Shown here: piece by piece, positions 18,104 through 26,877 of the stretch
Position numbering within the stretch: the stretch's first letter is position 1
How the letters are laid out: every line of letters starts with the position of its first letter
From: Prescottella soli
GTDB taxonomy: Bacteria; Actinomycetota; Actinomycetes; Mycobacteriales; Mycobacteriaceae
Assembly: GCF_040024445.1 (NCBI RefSeq)
Contig: NZ_CP157276.1
Coordinates: 3,286,001-3,350,000, forward strand
Direction of reading: 5' to 3'
Length of the DNA: 64,000 nt
The notes under the pieces: model-generated
What the model saw: only the letters and a program-made list of their open reading frames with translations
The model's database searches: none
Told to the model about the DNA's origin: nothing
Program-made: the position numbers and the translations under genes

Positions 18104-19429
18104 ATGACGGCAACCATGGCTGCGGCTCCGCCGCAGGAGTTGCACCGCAAGGCACGCAAGGCCGCGCTGGGCAGCTTCGTCGGCACCGCGATCGAGTGGT
18201 ACGACTTCTTCATCTACGGCACGGCTGCCGCGCTGGTGCTCGGTCACCAGTTCTTCCCGAACTCCTCGGACCTGGCCGGCACGCTGGCGTCGTTCGCGAC
18301 CCTCGCCGTCGGGTTCATCGCGCGCCCCATCGGTGGCGTCGTCATGGGCCACTTCGGTGACCGGGTCGGTCGCAAGTCGATGCTCGTGATCTCGCTGCTG
18401 CTCATGGGCTTCGCCACCATCGGCATCGGTGTCCTCCCCAACTACGACGCGATCGGAGTGTTCGCCCCGATCCTGCTGGTGACGCTGCGCTTCATCCAGG
18501 GCCTCGGCGTGGGCGGCGAGTGGGGTGGCGCGGTGCTCGTCGCCACCGAGAACGCCCCCGAGGGCCGCAAGGGTCTCTACGGTGCCGCCCCGCAGATCGG
18601 TGTGCCGGCGGGCGTCCTCGTCGCGAACCTCGTCTACCTGCCGCTCACCGCGTTCATGAGCGACGAGACGTTCAAGGCGTGGGGTTGGCGAATCCCGTTC
18701 CTGCTCAGTGCCGTCCTCGTCCTTGTCGCGATGTGGATCCGCCTCGGCCTCGAGGAGAGTAGCGAGTTCCAGGAGTCCAGGGACGACAAGCAGCCCGAGA
18801 AGTTGCCGATCGTCGAGGTCCTCACCAAGCACTGGAAGACGGTCCTGCTGGCCGGCGGCACGTTCATCGCCACCAACGGCATCGCCTACGCGTACATGGT
18901 CTACGTCCTCAAGTACGGCGAGAAGGAACTCGGCTTCAGCAAGACCACGATGCTGTTCCTGCTGATCGGATCGTGCCCGTTCTGGATGGGCGGCATGGCG
19001 TTCAGCGCCTGGAAGTCCGACACCCTGGGCCGCCGCACCGTCTACGTCCGCAGCTCGATCGCCCTCGTCGTCGTGGCCGCCGTGTTCTTCCCGCTCATGG
19101 ACACCGCGGTGCTGCCCGTCATGGCCGCCGCGATGATCGCGATGGGCTTCGTCCTCGGCTGCTGTGCCGGTCCGCAGTCCGCGCTGTTCGCGGAGCTGTT
19201 CCCTCCGGCCATCCGCTACTCGGGTGCCTCCCTCGGCTACCAGATCGGCGCCATCCTCGGCGGCGGCCTCGCCCCGATCATCGCCACCGCGCTGTACGCA
19301 AGCTTCGACACGTCGCTCGCGATCACCGGCTACTTCGTGCTGATCGCCCTGGTCAGCCTCGCCAGCATCCTCGTGTTGAAGGTTCCCGGTACCAAGTCCT
19401 CCCGTCCGATCGAGCAGGAAGCGGTCTGA
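18104..19429 (+). CDS. MHS-family MFS transporter (metabolite:H+ symporter)
   Basis: 441 residues from ATG at 18104. A TTG 18 bases upstream would add six residues but lacks a better ribosome binding site than the AAAGG before the ATG. MHS-subfamily marks are the N-terminal GTAIEWYDFFIYGTAAAL, the helix 2-3 loop GHFGDRVGRKS and RFIQGLGVGGEWGGA in helix 4. Characterised relatives import shikimate, benzoate-type acids, alpha-ketoglutarate or proline/betaine. Two bases separate its stop from the flavin hydroxylase ATG, so the pair is an operon, and uptake of that enzyme's aromatic substrate is the natural guess. Two further MHS proteins lie in the same island. Confidence 0.9.
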   Translation: MTATMAAAPPQELHRKARKAALGSFVGTAIEWYDFFIYGTAAALVLGHQFFPNSSDLAGTLASFATLAVGFIARPIGGVVMGHFGDRVGRKSMLVISLLLMGFATIGIGVLPNYDAIGVFAPILLVTLRFIQGLGVGGEWGGAVLVATENAPEGRKGLYGAAPQIGVPAGVLVANLVYLPLTAFMSDETFKAWGWRIPFLLSAVLVLVAMWIRLGLEESSEFQESRDDKQPEKLPIVEVLTKHWKTVLLAGGTFIATNGIAYAYMVYVLKYGEKELGFSKTTMLFLLIGSCPFWMGGMAFSAWKSDTLGRRTVYVRSSIALVVVAAVFFPLMDTAVLPVMAAAMIAMGFVLGCCAGPQSALFAELFPPAIRYSGASLGYQIGAILGGGLAPIIATALYASFDTSLAITGYFVLIALVSLASILVLKVPGTKSSRPIEQEAV

Positions 19430-19431
19430 TC

Positions 19432-21348
19432 ATGTCGACCTACTACCAGCCCAAGAAGTACGCGGCCTCGGACTTCGAGTCCATGGCCGCCGGCGACGAG
19501 ACTCTCCCGGTCGTCATCGTCGGTGCCGGACCCGTCGGCATGGCCGTCGCGCTCGGCCTCGCGCAGCGCGGCATCCCCGTCACGATCCTCGAGGCGGCCG
19601 ACCAGGTGTCGTTCGGCAGCCGCGCGATCTGCATCTCGCGGCACAGCCTCGAGGCCGCCGCGCGCCTCGGCTTCGGCGCCGAGCTCGCGAAGATCGTGCT
19701 GCCCTGGGTCGGTGGCCGCAGCTTCTACCGCGACCAGCAGGTGCTGCACTTCCAGATGCGCAACGCCGAGCACGACGTGCGCCCGCCCATGATCAACGTC
19801 TCCCAGTCGGAGTTCGAGCAGATCATGGTCGACACGATCGAGGCGAACCCGCTCATCACGCTGCACTGGTCCGCGAGCATCGCCGGCGTGCTGCGCGCCG
19901 ACGACGAGGTCACCCTCGAGATCGACACGGCGTCCGGCAAGCGCCACCTGCGCGCCCGCTGGGTCGTGGCGGCGGACGGCGGCCGCAGCCGCATGCGTGA
20001 GCTCGCGGGTATTCGCATGCAGGGCAACAACTACGACGGCCGCTACGTCATCGCCGACATCCACTGGGAGTCGGAACTGCCGGCCGAGCGCATGGTCTGG
20101 TTCGACCCGCCGAGCAACCCGGGCTCGACGATCATCATGCACAAGCAGCCCCGCGACATCTGGCGCATCGACTACCAGCTCGACCCGTCGGAGGACGCCG
20201 AGGTCGAGACGCAGGAGGACCGCATCCGGGACCGCATCACGCGGCACCTGGAGTGGTTGCGCAGCGATCTGCCGTGGACGCTCGAGTGGCACGGCTTCTA
20301 CAGCGCCCGCGCCCTCGCGCTCGAGGACTTCGCCCACGGACGCATCCTGTTCGCCGGCGACGCGGCCCACCTGGTGCCGATCTTCGGTGTCCGCGGCCTG
20401 AACTCGGGCATGGAGGACGCCGAGACCCTCGCGTGGCAGCTGGCCGCCGTGATCCACGGCAACGCGGGTCCCGAACTGCTGCAGGCATACTCGGTGGAGC
20501 GCCACGACGCGTGGCGGCAGAACGTCGCGAACGCCGGCAAGAGCACGCTCATCATGTCGCCCGGCAGCCACGGCTACCTGACGACCCGTGACGCGATCCT
20601 CGCGCTGTCGGTGACCCGGCCCGAGTTCAGCCACCTCATCAACCCGCGCCAGTCCAGCGCCACCGACGCGCGGATCTCGCCGCTCACCTGGCCGACGCCC
20701 GCCGACGCCACGGGTGTCGCGGCCGGTGATCCGGTCGAGGACCGCCGGGTGGTCACGCACGACCGCACCGAGACGTCGCTGAATATGCTGCGCGGCAACG
20801 GTTTCGCGGTGCTCGGCGTGAAAGTCGACGCCGCGGCGCTCGCGGCCGCCACGGCGACGCTCGCGGGTGCGCTGGCGCCGGAGTCGGTGCGCGCCATCCT
20901 GATCGGAACGGACACGTCGGACGCGTCCGTCGCGGTCGTGCCCGACGCCGACGGCCGGGTCGCCGCCGCGCTCGGCGCTCGTGACGGCGAGGTCTTCGTG
21001 GTCCGCCCCGACGGTCTGCTGCTGTGCCGCATCGACGGTGTCGGACGCATCGAGGACGTCGCCCGGCACCTGAGCCTGGGCGACGCCCCGGCCGGCGCGA
21101 GCGCCGCCGTCGACAGCGGACCGGCGATCGATCCGGCCGAACTGCGCCGCGAGAACGTGTGGATGGGCCTGTCCGACGCCCTCGACCAGGTCCGCGACAA
21201 CGACCGCGAGGGCTTCCTGGCCCGCCTGGCCCTGGTGCTCGGATCGCAGCTGGGGCAGCGCGAGTTCGAGGAGGCCATCGCGGCCGCCACCGACCCGTCG
21301 CTCACCGTCCCCGCCGACGACAACGCGGACGTCACCATTGGTGGCTAA
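19432..21348 (+). CDS. FAD-dependent aromatic hydroxylase, MhpA-like (class A flavoprotein monooxygenase)
   Basis: 638 residues. The FAD-binding GxGxxG is PVVIVGAGPVGMAVALGL (about 26-43), the DG motif is VVAADGGRSRMRE (about 177-189), and the GD motif is ILFAGDAAHLVPIFGVRGLNSG (split over about 304-325). A C-terminal extension (about 480-600) looks like the thioredoxin-like domain of the phenol/MhpA group. Family members hydroxylate phenolic acids using NAD(P)H and O2, for example 3-(3-hydroxyphenyl)propionate or resorcinol. The pairing with a transporter recalls the ohp-type order of hydroxyphenylpropionate operons in rhodococci, but no extradiol dioxygenase follows. It may form a ring-hydroquinone that feeds the homogentisate operon 14 kb away; this is inference. 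Confidence 0.85.
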   Translation: MSTYYQPKKYAASDFESMAAGDETLPVVIVGAGPVGMAVALGLAQRGIPVTILEAADQVSFGSRAICISRHSLEAAARLGFGAELAKIVLPWVGGRSFYRDQQVLHFQMRNAEHDVRPPMINVSQSEFEQIMVDTIEANPLITLHWSASIAGVLRADDEVTLEIDTASGKRHLRARWVVAADGGRSRMRELAGIRMQGNNYDGRYVIADIHWESELPAERMVWFDPPSNPGSTIIMHKQPRDIWRIDYQLDPSEDAEVETQEDRIRDRITRHLEWLRSDLPWTLEWHGFYSARALALEDFAHGRILFAGDAAHLVPIFGVRGLNSGMEDAETLAWQLAAVIHGNAGPELLQAYSVERHDAWRQNVANAGKSTLIMSPGSHGYLTTRDAILALSVTRPEFSHLINPRQSSATDARISPLTWPTPADATGVAAGDPVEDRRVVTHDRTETSLNMLRGNGFAVLGVKVDAAALAAATATLAGALAPESVRAILIGTDTSDASVAVVPDADGRVAAALGARDGEVFVVRPDGLLLCRIDGVGRIEDVARHLSLGDAPAGASAAVDSGPAIDPAELRRENVWMGLSDALDQVRDNDREGFLARLALVLGSQLGQREFEEAIAAATDPSLTVPADDNADVTIGG

Positions 21349-21386
21349 GCGTTGCGGGCCAGGGTTTCCCGCTGACCCGCAACGCT
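21348..21386. terminator. Hairpin copy 1 flanking the merR gene
   Basis: An 11-bp perfect stem (AGCGTTGCGGG with its complement) has a 17-base loop, CCAGGGTTTCCCGCTGA. It starts at the stop codon of the flavin hydroxylase and lies between two convergent genes, so it may terminate both. The same loop with one change, on a stem that differs by a compensated base pair, occurs at 22290-22326 on the other side of the merR gene. Confidence 0.65.
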
Positions 21387-21400
21387 CCCGGTGAGCCGCG

Positions 21401-22264
21401 TCAGACGACCGGGACGGTCACCGAGGTCACGGCCTCCGATTCGGGCACCTGGCTGGGGTCGTTGAGATAGACGTTGAAATGGTGGGTCGAGACATCGTCG
21501 TCGGCGCGAGCGATCCGTAGACCGTTGTCACTGATGAAGGCCGCGATCCGCTCGTGTGCCTGCGGGATCGCCTCGGCGAACGGGCCCGTCACGGTCGCGC
21601 GCACCGCGCGGCGAGCCGGGAAGTGCAGCGCGAGGAGCGGGGCTTGGACCTCGACGCCGGCAGCGGTCTCCACGAACACCGACTCATCGACGTCGGATTC
21701 CCGGAATTCGCCGTCGTGTTCGATGCAGCCGCTCGGCCCGGTCATCGCGACCTTCTGCCGCTGGAGCTCGGGCATGAAACGCCCCCACAGCTGCCCTTCG
21801 GCGGCGTAGTCGGGCACCGTCCCGCGCAGCGTCACGAGTGTCTGCGCGGGGATGTCGATCAGTTGAACCTCGATGTCGGACATGGTGTTCTCCAGTTCGT
21901 CTTGGTCGAGCATGTGCTCGATGAGGGCCAGCCGATGCCGGGCCGAGGCGGCCTCGTCCACGAGTGTCCGGCGCTGCAATCGCAGCGCAGCGCCGTACGC
22001 GGGAGTGCCGAACACGGCGAGCAGGGCTCCGATGGCGGACACGCCGAACCCGACGTCACGCAGCTGCCGAATCCGGCCGGCATCACCCAGTTGCTCCGGT
22101 GAATACCAGCGATATCCGCTGGCGCCGTCGACCGCGGCGGGAATCAGCACGCCGCTCGCGTCGTAGTGCCGCAGCATCCGCACGCTGATCCTGCTCAACG
22201 AGGAAAAGCGGCCGATGGACATCAGCTTCGAGGGGTCGGTCACGGAACGAGTCTGCAGCCTCAC
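21401..22264 (-). CDS. MerR family regulator with GyrI-like effector-binding domain
   Basis: Up to 287 residues. The N-terminal MerR HTH is clear (SIGRFSSLSRISVRMLRHYD, then SGYRWYSPEQL), followed by a dimerisation helix (about 80-125) and a BmrR/GyrI-type small-molecule-binding domain (about 130-287: VQLIDIPAQTLVTLRGTVPDY). BmrR-like proteins sense bulky hydrophobic drugs. The start is uncertain: ATG at 22222 (MSIGRF) is the usual beginning of the family, GTG at 22243 and GTG at 22264 are longer options, and none has a good ribosome binding site. The TCACACGATGTCA element (22261-22273) overlaps the longest start, which argues for a shorter one. No transporter target is adjacent on its strand. 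Hairpins of the same design lie on both sides. Confidence 0.85.
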   Translation of the reverse strand: MRLQTRSVTDPSKLMSIGRFSSLSRISVRMLRHYDASGVLIPAAVDGASGYRWYSPEQLGDAGRIRQLRDVGFGVSAIGALLAVFGTPAYGAALRLQRRTLVDEAASARHRLALIEHMLDQDELENTMSDIEVQLIDIPAQTLVTLRGTVPDYAAEGQLWGRFMPELQRQKVAMTGPSGCIEHDGEFRESDVDESVFVETAAGVEVQAPLLALHFPARRAVRATVTGPFAEAIPQAHERIAAFISDNGLRIARADDDVSTHHFNVYLNDPSQVPESEAVTSVTVPVV

Positions 22265-22273
22265 ACGATGTCA
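22261..22273. promoter_or_regulatory. TCACACGATGTCA element at the merR start
   Basis: It differs at one base from the perfect inverted repeat at 17998-18010. It overlaps the longest possible start codon of the merR gene and would sit just upstream of the ATG at 22222. It is a candidate operator or autoregulatory site. Confidence 0.3.
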
Positions 22274-22289
22274 GAGTCAACCCGACACG

Positions 22290-22326
22290 GCGGTGCGGGC
22301 CAGGGATTCCCGCTGACCCGCACCGC
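22290..22326. terminator. Hairpin copy 2 flanking the merR gene
   Basis: A 10-bp perfect stem (GCGGTGCGGG with its complement) has the loop CCAGGGATTCCCGCTGA, one base different from copy 1 at 21348-21386. The stem differs by a compensated base pair (T-A to G-C). It lies between the merR promoter and the stop of the iclR gene (22332), so termination of the iclR transcript is plausible. Confidence 0.65.
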
Positions 22327-22331
22327 GCTGT

Positions 22332-23072
22332 TCATCGGAGTAGGAGTGCTCCCAGACGGCGGGCCGCGGCCATGACGGCCTCACCCAGCTTCTGCTCGTC
22401 GGACGAGTCGAACACCGAGACGCCGATGCTGACGAGGTCGGCGGGGCGACGGTTCGGCAGTGCCGCCGAGATACCCGTGACCGAGTGAGTCACCTCCCCG
22501 GACGTCACCGCGAACCCGCGCTCGCGGGCGCGGGTCACCTCGGGGCGTTCCCCCTCCCGCGGCGGTAGTGCCGCGAGCATCGCCAACCCGGCTGACCCGC
22601 GGTTGATCGGGTCGATCTGACCGGCGTTGAAGCCGACGTGGGCGCGCGAGTTCCGCGGCTCGATGACCATCAACGCGCGTACCGCGTCCTCGCCCTCCCG
22701 GACCGCGAGGTGCGCCGTCGCCTCCACCGTGTCTGCGAGTTCTTCGAGGATCGGACGCGCGAGCTCCCGCAGGTCCTGCTCCACCGCACCCGCGAGCGTG
22801 ACGAGGCCCGAGCCCAGCAGGATGCGCTTGTTCTCGGTGCGTCGGCACAGGCGGTGCGCCTCGAGTGTGCGTACCAGTCGATCCGCGACCGTCCGGTGCA
22901 CGCCGATGCCCTCGCCGATCTCGGTGATCGTCAGCCCGTACTTGTGCTGCGTCAGCAATTCGAGGATTTCGAGGCCGTTGTGCAGCGTTTTCGACATCCG
23001 CGAATCGAGCTGTACGCCGTTCGTTCCCCCAGGACTTTCGTTCGTTTGTTCGTCGGAACCGACCGATGCCAT
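22332..23072 (-). CDS. IclR family transcriptional regulator
   Basis: 246 residues. ATG at 23072 is chosen because AAGGGAGGGATCC lies upstream and the frame beyond it has no homology. The winged HTH (about 28-85) contains LHNGLEILELLTQHKYGLTI and GEGIGVHRTVADRLVRTLEA. The C-terminal effector domain contains AHVGFNAGQIDPINRGSAGLA, a typical IclR ligand-site region. It is divergent from the SnoaL/SDR/flavoprotein operon starting at 23211 and very likely controls it. A 21-bp imperfect palindrome (23121-23141) lies in the shared promoter region. Confidence 0.92.
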   Translation of the reverse strand: MASVGSDEQTNESPGGTNGVQLDSRMSKTLHNGLEILELLTQHKYGLTITEIGEGIGVHRTVADRLVRTLEAHRLCRRTENKRILLGSGLVTLAGAVEQDLRELARPILEELADTVEATAHLAVREGEDAVRALMVIEPRNSRAHVGFNAGQIDPINRGSAGLAMLAALPPREGERPEVTRARERGFAVTSGEVTHSVTGISAALPNRRPADLVSIGVSVFDSSDEQKLGEAVMAAARRLGALLLR

Positions 23073-23120
23073 GGATCCCTCCCTTGACGTGTGTGAGGCG
23101 AGACACCTACTCTTCTTCTT

Positions 23121-23141
23121 AATCGCACTATGCGTTCGATT
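23121..23141. promoter_or_regulatory. Candidate IclR operator, 21-bp imperfect palindrome
   Basis: The arms AATCGCAC and GTTCGATT pair at seven of eight positions around a five-base centre. The element lies in the 138-base divergent region between iclR (23072) and the SnoaL-like gene (23211). Location and symmetry are the only evidence. Confidence 0.4.
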
Positions 23142-23210
23142 ATCGCACACATGGCGGGGCGGTGCAATCCCGATCGGGAGGCACCGGAGAGTGACCGAGG
23201 AGTTCGTTTC

Positions 23211-23666
23211 ATGACCGAGACCGGTATCGAGAGCCGCACCGACGTCGGCGCGGCCGCGTTCGTGGAGATCCACCAGCTGTACGGCCGTCAGAGTCATCTC
23301 ATCGACGAGGGGCACGCGGCCGAGTGGGCGGCCACCTTCACGGCCGAGGGTGAGTTCCACTCGCCCAGCTACCCGGCCCCGGTCGTCGGAACGACTGCGC
23401 TCACCGAGTTCGCGCACGGGTTCTTCACGAACGCGTCCGTGGCGGGCGAAGCGCATCGGCACGTGCTCACCAACATCGTTGTCGGACGCATCGCAGACGA
23501 CGAACTCGAGGTCCGCGCCTACCTGCAGATCGTCGCGACACGGATCGGCGGGGATTCCCGTCTCGTGCGGTTCACCACCGTCACCGACCGCGTCGTGCGA
23601 GAGGACGGGTGCTGGCGCATCGCGCGCCGCACCGTCCGACGGGACGACCAGAACCGACCGGCCTGA
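23211..23666 (+). CDS. SnoaL-like/NTF2-fold protein
   Basis: 151 residues from ATG at 23211 with GAGGAG upstream; the frame extends further 5' but without signal. The pattern is the small NTF2-like alpha+beta barrel: helix FVEIHQLYGRQSHLIDEGHAAEWAA, TFTAEGEFHSPSY, and a C-terminal strand WRIARRTVRRDDQ. Relatives include SnoaL cyclases, limonene-epoxide hydrolase, ketosteroid isomerase and the beta subunits of ring-hydroxylating dioxygenases. Which reaction this one performs, if any, cannot be read. It is the first gene of an operon with two SDRs, a flavoprotein and a transporter. Five such proteins occur in this window. Confidence 0.8.
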   Translation: MTETGIESRTDVGAAAFVEIHQLYGRQSHLIDEGHAAEWAATFTAEGEFHSPSYPAPVVGTTALTEFAHGFFTNASVAGEAHRHVLTNIVVGRIADDELEVRAYLQIVATRIGGDSRLVRFTTVTDRVVREDGCWRIARRTVRRDDQNRPA

Positions 23667-23745
23667 CCGTCCTTTTCCGTCGAGGCCTCGGCTGCGAGCG
23701 CCCCGAATCTTTTGCAGAACATTGTTTTTGGAGGAACACCCGATC

Positions 23746-24597
23746 ATGACCGAAACCGCAGGCATCCAGAACCCCGGCCGCACCGACGCGTCGCAGATGA
23801 CGGCGCTGTACCCGGAGATGGCCGGCAAGGTCGCAGTCGTCACCGGCGCCGCGCGCGGCATGGGCGCGGCCTTCGCGGCCGGTCTCGCGACCCGCGGCGT
23901 CAACGTCGTCGGCGCCGACATCAACGAAGAGCAGATGGTGGCCACCGCGCAGGAGATCAACGACTCGCTCGCCGCCGACTCGCTCGCCGCCGACTCGCTC
24001 GCCGAGACCCCCGGCCGCGTCGTCGGCGCCCGCGTCGACGTCACCAAGGCCGACGAGCACGAGGCGCTGGCGCAGGCCGCGCTGAAGGAGTTCGGCCACA
24101 TCGACTTCTGGATCAACAACGCCGGCATCTTCCCGTTCGCCCTCGTCGAGGAGATCTCGCCGGAGCAGATCGCCGCCGTCCTGGACGTCAACGTCGAGGG
24201 CGTGCTGTTCGGGTCGCAGGCCGCGGCGCGTCACATGGCGCCCGGCGGCGCGATCGTGAACATGTCGTCGGTGTCGGCGTCGCGCATCCGTCGCGGCCGC
24301 GGCGCCTACTGCACGTCCAAGGCAGCGGTCGCGCACCTCACCGAGTCGCTCGCGGTGGAACTGGGCGACAAGGGTATTCGCGTCAACGCGATCGCTCCCG
24401 GCTACATCGACACCGAGATGACCCGCTGGGTCCGCGAGGATCCGGCCGCGCTCGAGCACGCGCTGAACGTCGTTCCGCTGCACCGCCTCGGCTCGCCGGA
24501 GGAGGTCTTCGGACCGCTGCTGTTCCTGCTCTCGGACAGCGCCCGCTACGTCACCGGCCACTCCATCGCCGTCGACGGTGGGTCGCGCCATGTCTGA
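23746..24597 (+). CDS. Short-chain dehydrogenase/reductase (SDR) with a 15-bp repeat insertion
   Basis: 283 residues. ATG at 23746 follows TTGGAGGAAC. SDR marks are [15 protein letters not shown] (about 33-47), NNAG (about 125), SSVSAS with the catalytic Ser, YCTSK with the Tyr/Lys pair, and a C-terminal VDGGS. It performs NAD(P)-dependent alcohol/ketone interconversion. Between beta-3 and beta-4 the protein carries [14 protein letters not shown], made by a 15-bp tandem DNA repeat (23961-24005) that lengthens a surface region. It overlaps the next SDR by eight bases, so the two are co-translated. The substrate is unknown. Confidence 0.9.
   Translation: MTETAGIQNPGRTDASQMTALYPEMAGKVAVVTGAARGMGAAFAAGLATRGVNVVGADINEEQMVATAQEINDSLAADSLAADSLAETPGRVVGARVDVTKADEHEALAQAALKEFGHIDFWINNAGIFPFALVEEISPEQIAAVLDVNVEGVLFGSQAAARHMAPGGAIVNMSSVSASRIRRGRGAYCTSKAAVAHLTESLAVELGDKGIRVNAIAPGYIDTEMTRWVREDPAALEHALNVVPLHRLGSPEEVFGPLLFLLSDSARYVTGHSIAVDGGSRHV
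23961..24005 (+). repeat. 15-bp tandem repeat, three units, inside the SDR gene
   Basis: CGACTCGCTCGCCGC occurs twice exactly, followed by a third unit differing only at its last base. The period is a multiple of three, so copy-number changes keep the reading frame and add or remove five residues (DSLAA). Confidence 0.95.
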
Positions 24598-25375
24598 GTC
24601 GATCGCTTACCCGGGCGTCGTCCTCGTCACCGGCGGCGCCGCCGGAATGGGCGCCAACCACGCGAAGGCGCTCGCCGAACGCGGCGTGCACGTATGCGTC
24701 GCCGACGTCGCGGACACGTCCGCCGTGCTCGCTGAGATCCGGGATGCCGGGGGCAGCGCGTCGGCGCACGAACTCGACGTCGCCGACCCGGCCGCGTGGA
24801 CTCGCGTGATCGACGAGATCCGTTCCACCAAAGGCGAACTCGGTGGCCTGGTCAACAACGCCGGGATCAGCCGCCGACGCGAGTTCATGGACACCCCGGA
24901 CGACGTCTGGGAGTTGACCATGCGGATCAATCTGTTCGGACCGTTCTACGGGATGAAGGCCGCCGCTCCGTTGATGAGGGAGAGCGGGGGCGGATCGATC
25001 GTGAACATCTCGTCGATCTCCGGCCAGGTCGGGTACTTCTCGCCGGCGTACGCGTCGAGCAAGTGGGGCCTGACGGGCCTGTCGAAGTCGGCGGCCGGAC
25101 AGTTCGCGAAGTGGGGGATCCGGGTGAACTCGGTGCACCCCGGCCTGGTCGGCACCGCTCTCGTCGGGGGAGCGGACGCCTTCGTCCAGGCGTCGCTGGA
25201 CAGCATCCCGGCCGGACGCATGGGCACCGTCGACGAGATCACGAACGCGGTGTTGTTCCTGCTGTCCGACCGGTCCACGTACATGAACGGAAGTGAGGTG
25301 ACGGTGGACGGCGGCCTGGTGTCCAACGGGCTCTACCACCGCATCCTCGCCGAGACGGGAGGTGTCCTCTCATGA
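24590..25375 (+). CDS. Short-chain dehydrogenase/reductase (SDR)
   Basis: 261 residues from ATG at 24590, eight bases inside the end of the upstream SDR; an earlier start in the same frame (24578) is less likely. Marks are [18 protein letters not shown] (about 10-27), [17 protein letters not shown] with the catalytic Ser, YASSK, and the C-terminal VDGGL. The cofactor Asp after beta-2 (VADVAD) suggests NAD. It sits between a paralogous SDR and a flavoprotein (overlap ATGA at 25372-25375). The two SDRs may act on successive hydroxyl groups of one substrate. Confidence 0.9.
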   Translation: MSESIAYPGVVLVTGGAAGMGANHAKALAERGVHVCVADVADTSAVLAEIRDAGGSASAHELDVADPAAWTRVIDEIRSTKGELGGLVNNAGISRRREFMDTPDDVWELTMRINLFGPFYGMKAAAPLMRESGGGSIVNISSISGQVGYFSPAYASSKWGLTGLSKSAAGQFAKWGIRVNSVHPGLVGTALVGGADAFVQASLDSIPAGRMGTVDEITNAVLFLLSDRSTYMNGSEVTVDGGLVSNGLYHRILAETGGVLS

Positions 25376-26835
25376 GTGAAGACAACTGGGACGTTGTCGT
25401 CATCGGCGGCGGCGGAGCCGGACTCGCGGCGGCGGTGTCCGCGGCGGAGCAGGGCGCGTCGGTGCTGCTGTTCGAGTCGCAGACCGAACTGGGTGGCTCG
25501 ACGCAGCTGTCGGCGGGGCTGTTCACGGCTGCCGGGACCAGCGTCCAGCGCGGCCTCGGCATCGAGGACACCGCCGAGAAGTTCTTCCAGCACTACATGG
25601 ACCTCAACCACTGGATCCTCAAGCCGGGCCTGGTCCGCGCGTTCTGCGAGAACGCCGGGCCGACGCTCGAATGGCTCATCGGTCTGGGTGTCGAGATCCC
25701 CGCCCGGGAGTCGGCCAACGCGCACATGCCGGGCCTGTGCCAGGCGGGTGTCGAGGACGTCTGGCGCGGGCACGTGCCCAAGGACCAGGGCTACGGGCTG
25801 GTCCAGGTGCTCGACAAGGCCCGCCGCGAGCGGGGCGTCGAGGTGGTCATGAACACCCGCGTCCAGGCGCTGGTCGTCGAGGACGGTTCCGTGGTCGGTG
25901 TCGTGGCCGACGACATCGAGGTCCGCGCATCCGCGGTCGTGATCGCGAGCGGTGGATTCGCGCAGAACAAGGACCTCGTCGACCGGCTGTACCCGTTCGC
26001 GAACCGGGGCGGGGACTCCCTCTTCGTGGTGGCCGCGCCGGGCAGTCAGGGCGATCACCTCAAGTTCGGCGAGCAGGTCGGCGCCGCGGTCACGGGCGAG
26101 GGCTGGGGCCTCATGCTGCCGACGGCGTACTTCCAGCGCTACCACCACTGGCAGTCGGGTTTCCCGCCGAAGTCGCGGATCTACGTCAACGGTGACGGCC
26201 GGCGCTTCATGGACGAGGACGCGTCGTACGCCGTCTCGACCGGGATCATCGACGCGCAGGAGGGCGGCGCCTGGGTCGTGTTCGACGAAAAGGCTCGCTT
26301 GAATCTTCCTGCCGGATATGCTGATTGGGCTCCGGAGCGGATTCTCGAAGAGGTCGACTCCGGACGGACACTCCGAGCCGACTCCCTCGCGGAGCTGGCC
26401 GGGGTCATGGACGTACCGGCCGGCGCGCTCGAGGCGGCTGTCGCGCGGTGGAACGAACAACTCCCGAACGGTGCGGACGACGACTTCCTGCGTCACCGCA
26501 CCCTCGCGAACAAGGGTTCCACCGCCAACCCGGACCCGATCGACGAGGGTCCGTTCTACGCCGCGCGGTTGCTCCCCGCGGAACTCGTCTGCACCCATGC
26601 GGGTGTCGAGATCGACAGCAATGCAGCAGTTCTGGATCAGACCGGTCGTCCGGTCGACGGACTGTTCGCGGCCGGAGAGGCCGGGGCCGGAATCCTCGGT
26701 CTCCGGTACGTAGGCGGCGGCAACGCCGTGGCGAACGCCCTCACGATGGGCCGGATCGCCGGATTGAGCGCCGCGCGCACCGCCCGCGGCGAGTCGACAG
26801 CGACGTCGGCGGCAATGACAACTGCAGGAATCTGA
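25372..26835 (+). CDS. FAD-dependent dehydrogenase/reductase of the fumarate-reductase/ketosteroid-dehydrogenase group
   Basis: 487 residues. The FAD-binding N-terminus is [20 protein letters not shown] (about 6-25), followed by GGSTQLSAG. The C-terminal FAD-closing part is [20 protein letters not shown], then [15 protein letters not shown]. This is the layout of the flavocytochrome-c fumarate reductase, 3-ketosteroid 1-dehydrogenase and urocanate reductase family. There is no haem domain, no FMN-transfer domain and no twin-arginine signal, so it is cytosolic. It could desaturate a cyclic ketone made by the preceding SDRs or reduce an enone. Translation is coupled to the SDR before it (ATGA). 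Confidence 0.88.
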   Translation: MSEDNWDVVVIGGGGAGLAAAVSAAEQGASVLLFESQTELGGSTQLSAGLFTAAGTSVQRGLGIEDTAEKFFQHYMDLNHWILKPGLVRAFCENAGPTLEWLIGLGVEIPARESANAHMPGLCQAGVEDVWRGHVPKDQGYGLVQVLDKARRERGVEVVMNTRVQALVVEDGSVVGVVADDIEVRASAVVIASGGFAQNKDLVDRLYPFANRGGDSLFVVAAPGSQGDHLKFGEQVGAAVTGEGWGLMLPTAYFQRYHHWQSGFPPKSRIYVNGDGRRFMDEDASYAVSTGIIDAQEGGAWVVFDEKARLNLPAGYADWAPERILEEVDSGRTLRADSLAELAGVMDVPAGALEAAVARWNEQLPNGADDDFLRHRTLANKGSTANPDPIDEGPFYAARLLPAELVCTHAGVEIDSNAAVLDQTGRPVDGLFAAGEAGAGILGLRYVGGGNAVANALTMGRIAGLSAARTARGESTATSAAMTTAGI

Positions 26836-26877
26836 CACCGAGCGTGTTGCACACCGAACACTTACAAAGGACCATCC

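Noticed and set aside
23961-24005. Possible CRISPR-like or minisatellite array
   Set aside because: There are only three adjacent 15-bp units without spacers, inside a coding sequence; it is a simple tandem repeat.
23073-24191. Extension of the iclR frame to 619 codons
   Set aside because: The IclR family begins at the ATG at 23072 with a good ribosome binding site; the extension runs antisense through a SnoaL-like gene and an SDR gene.
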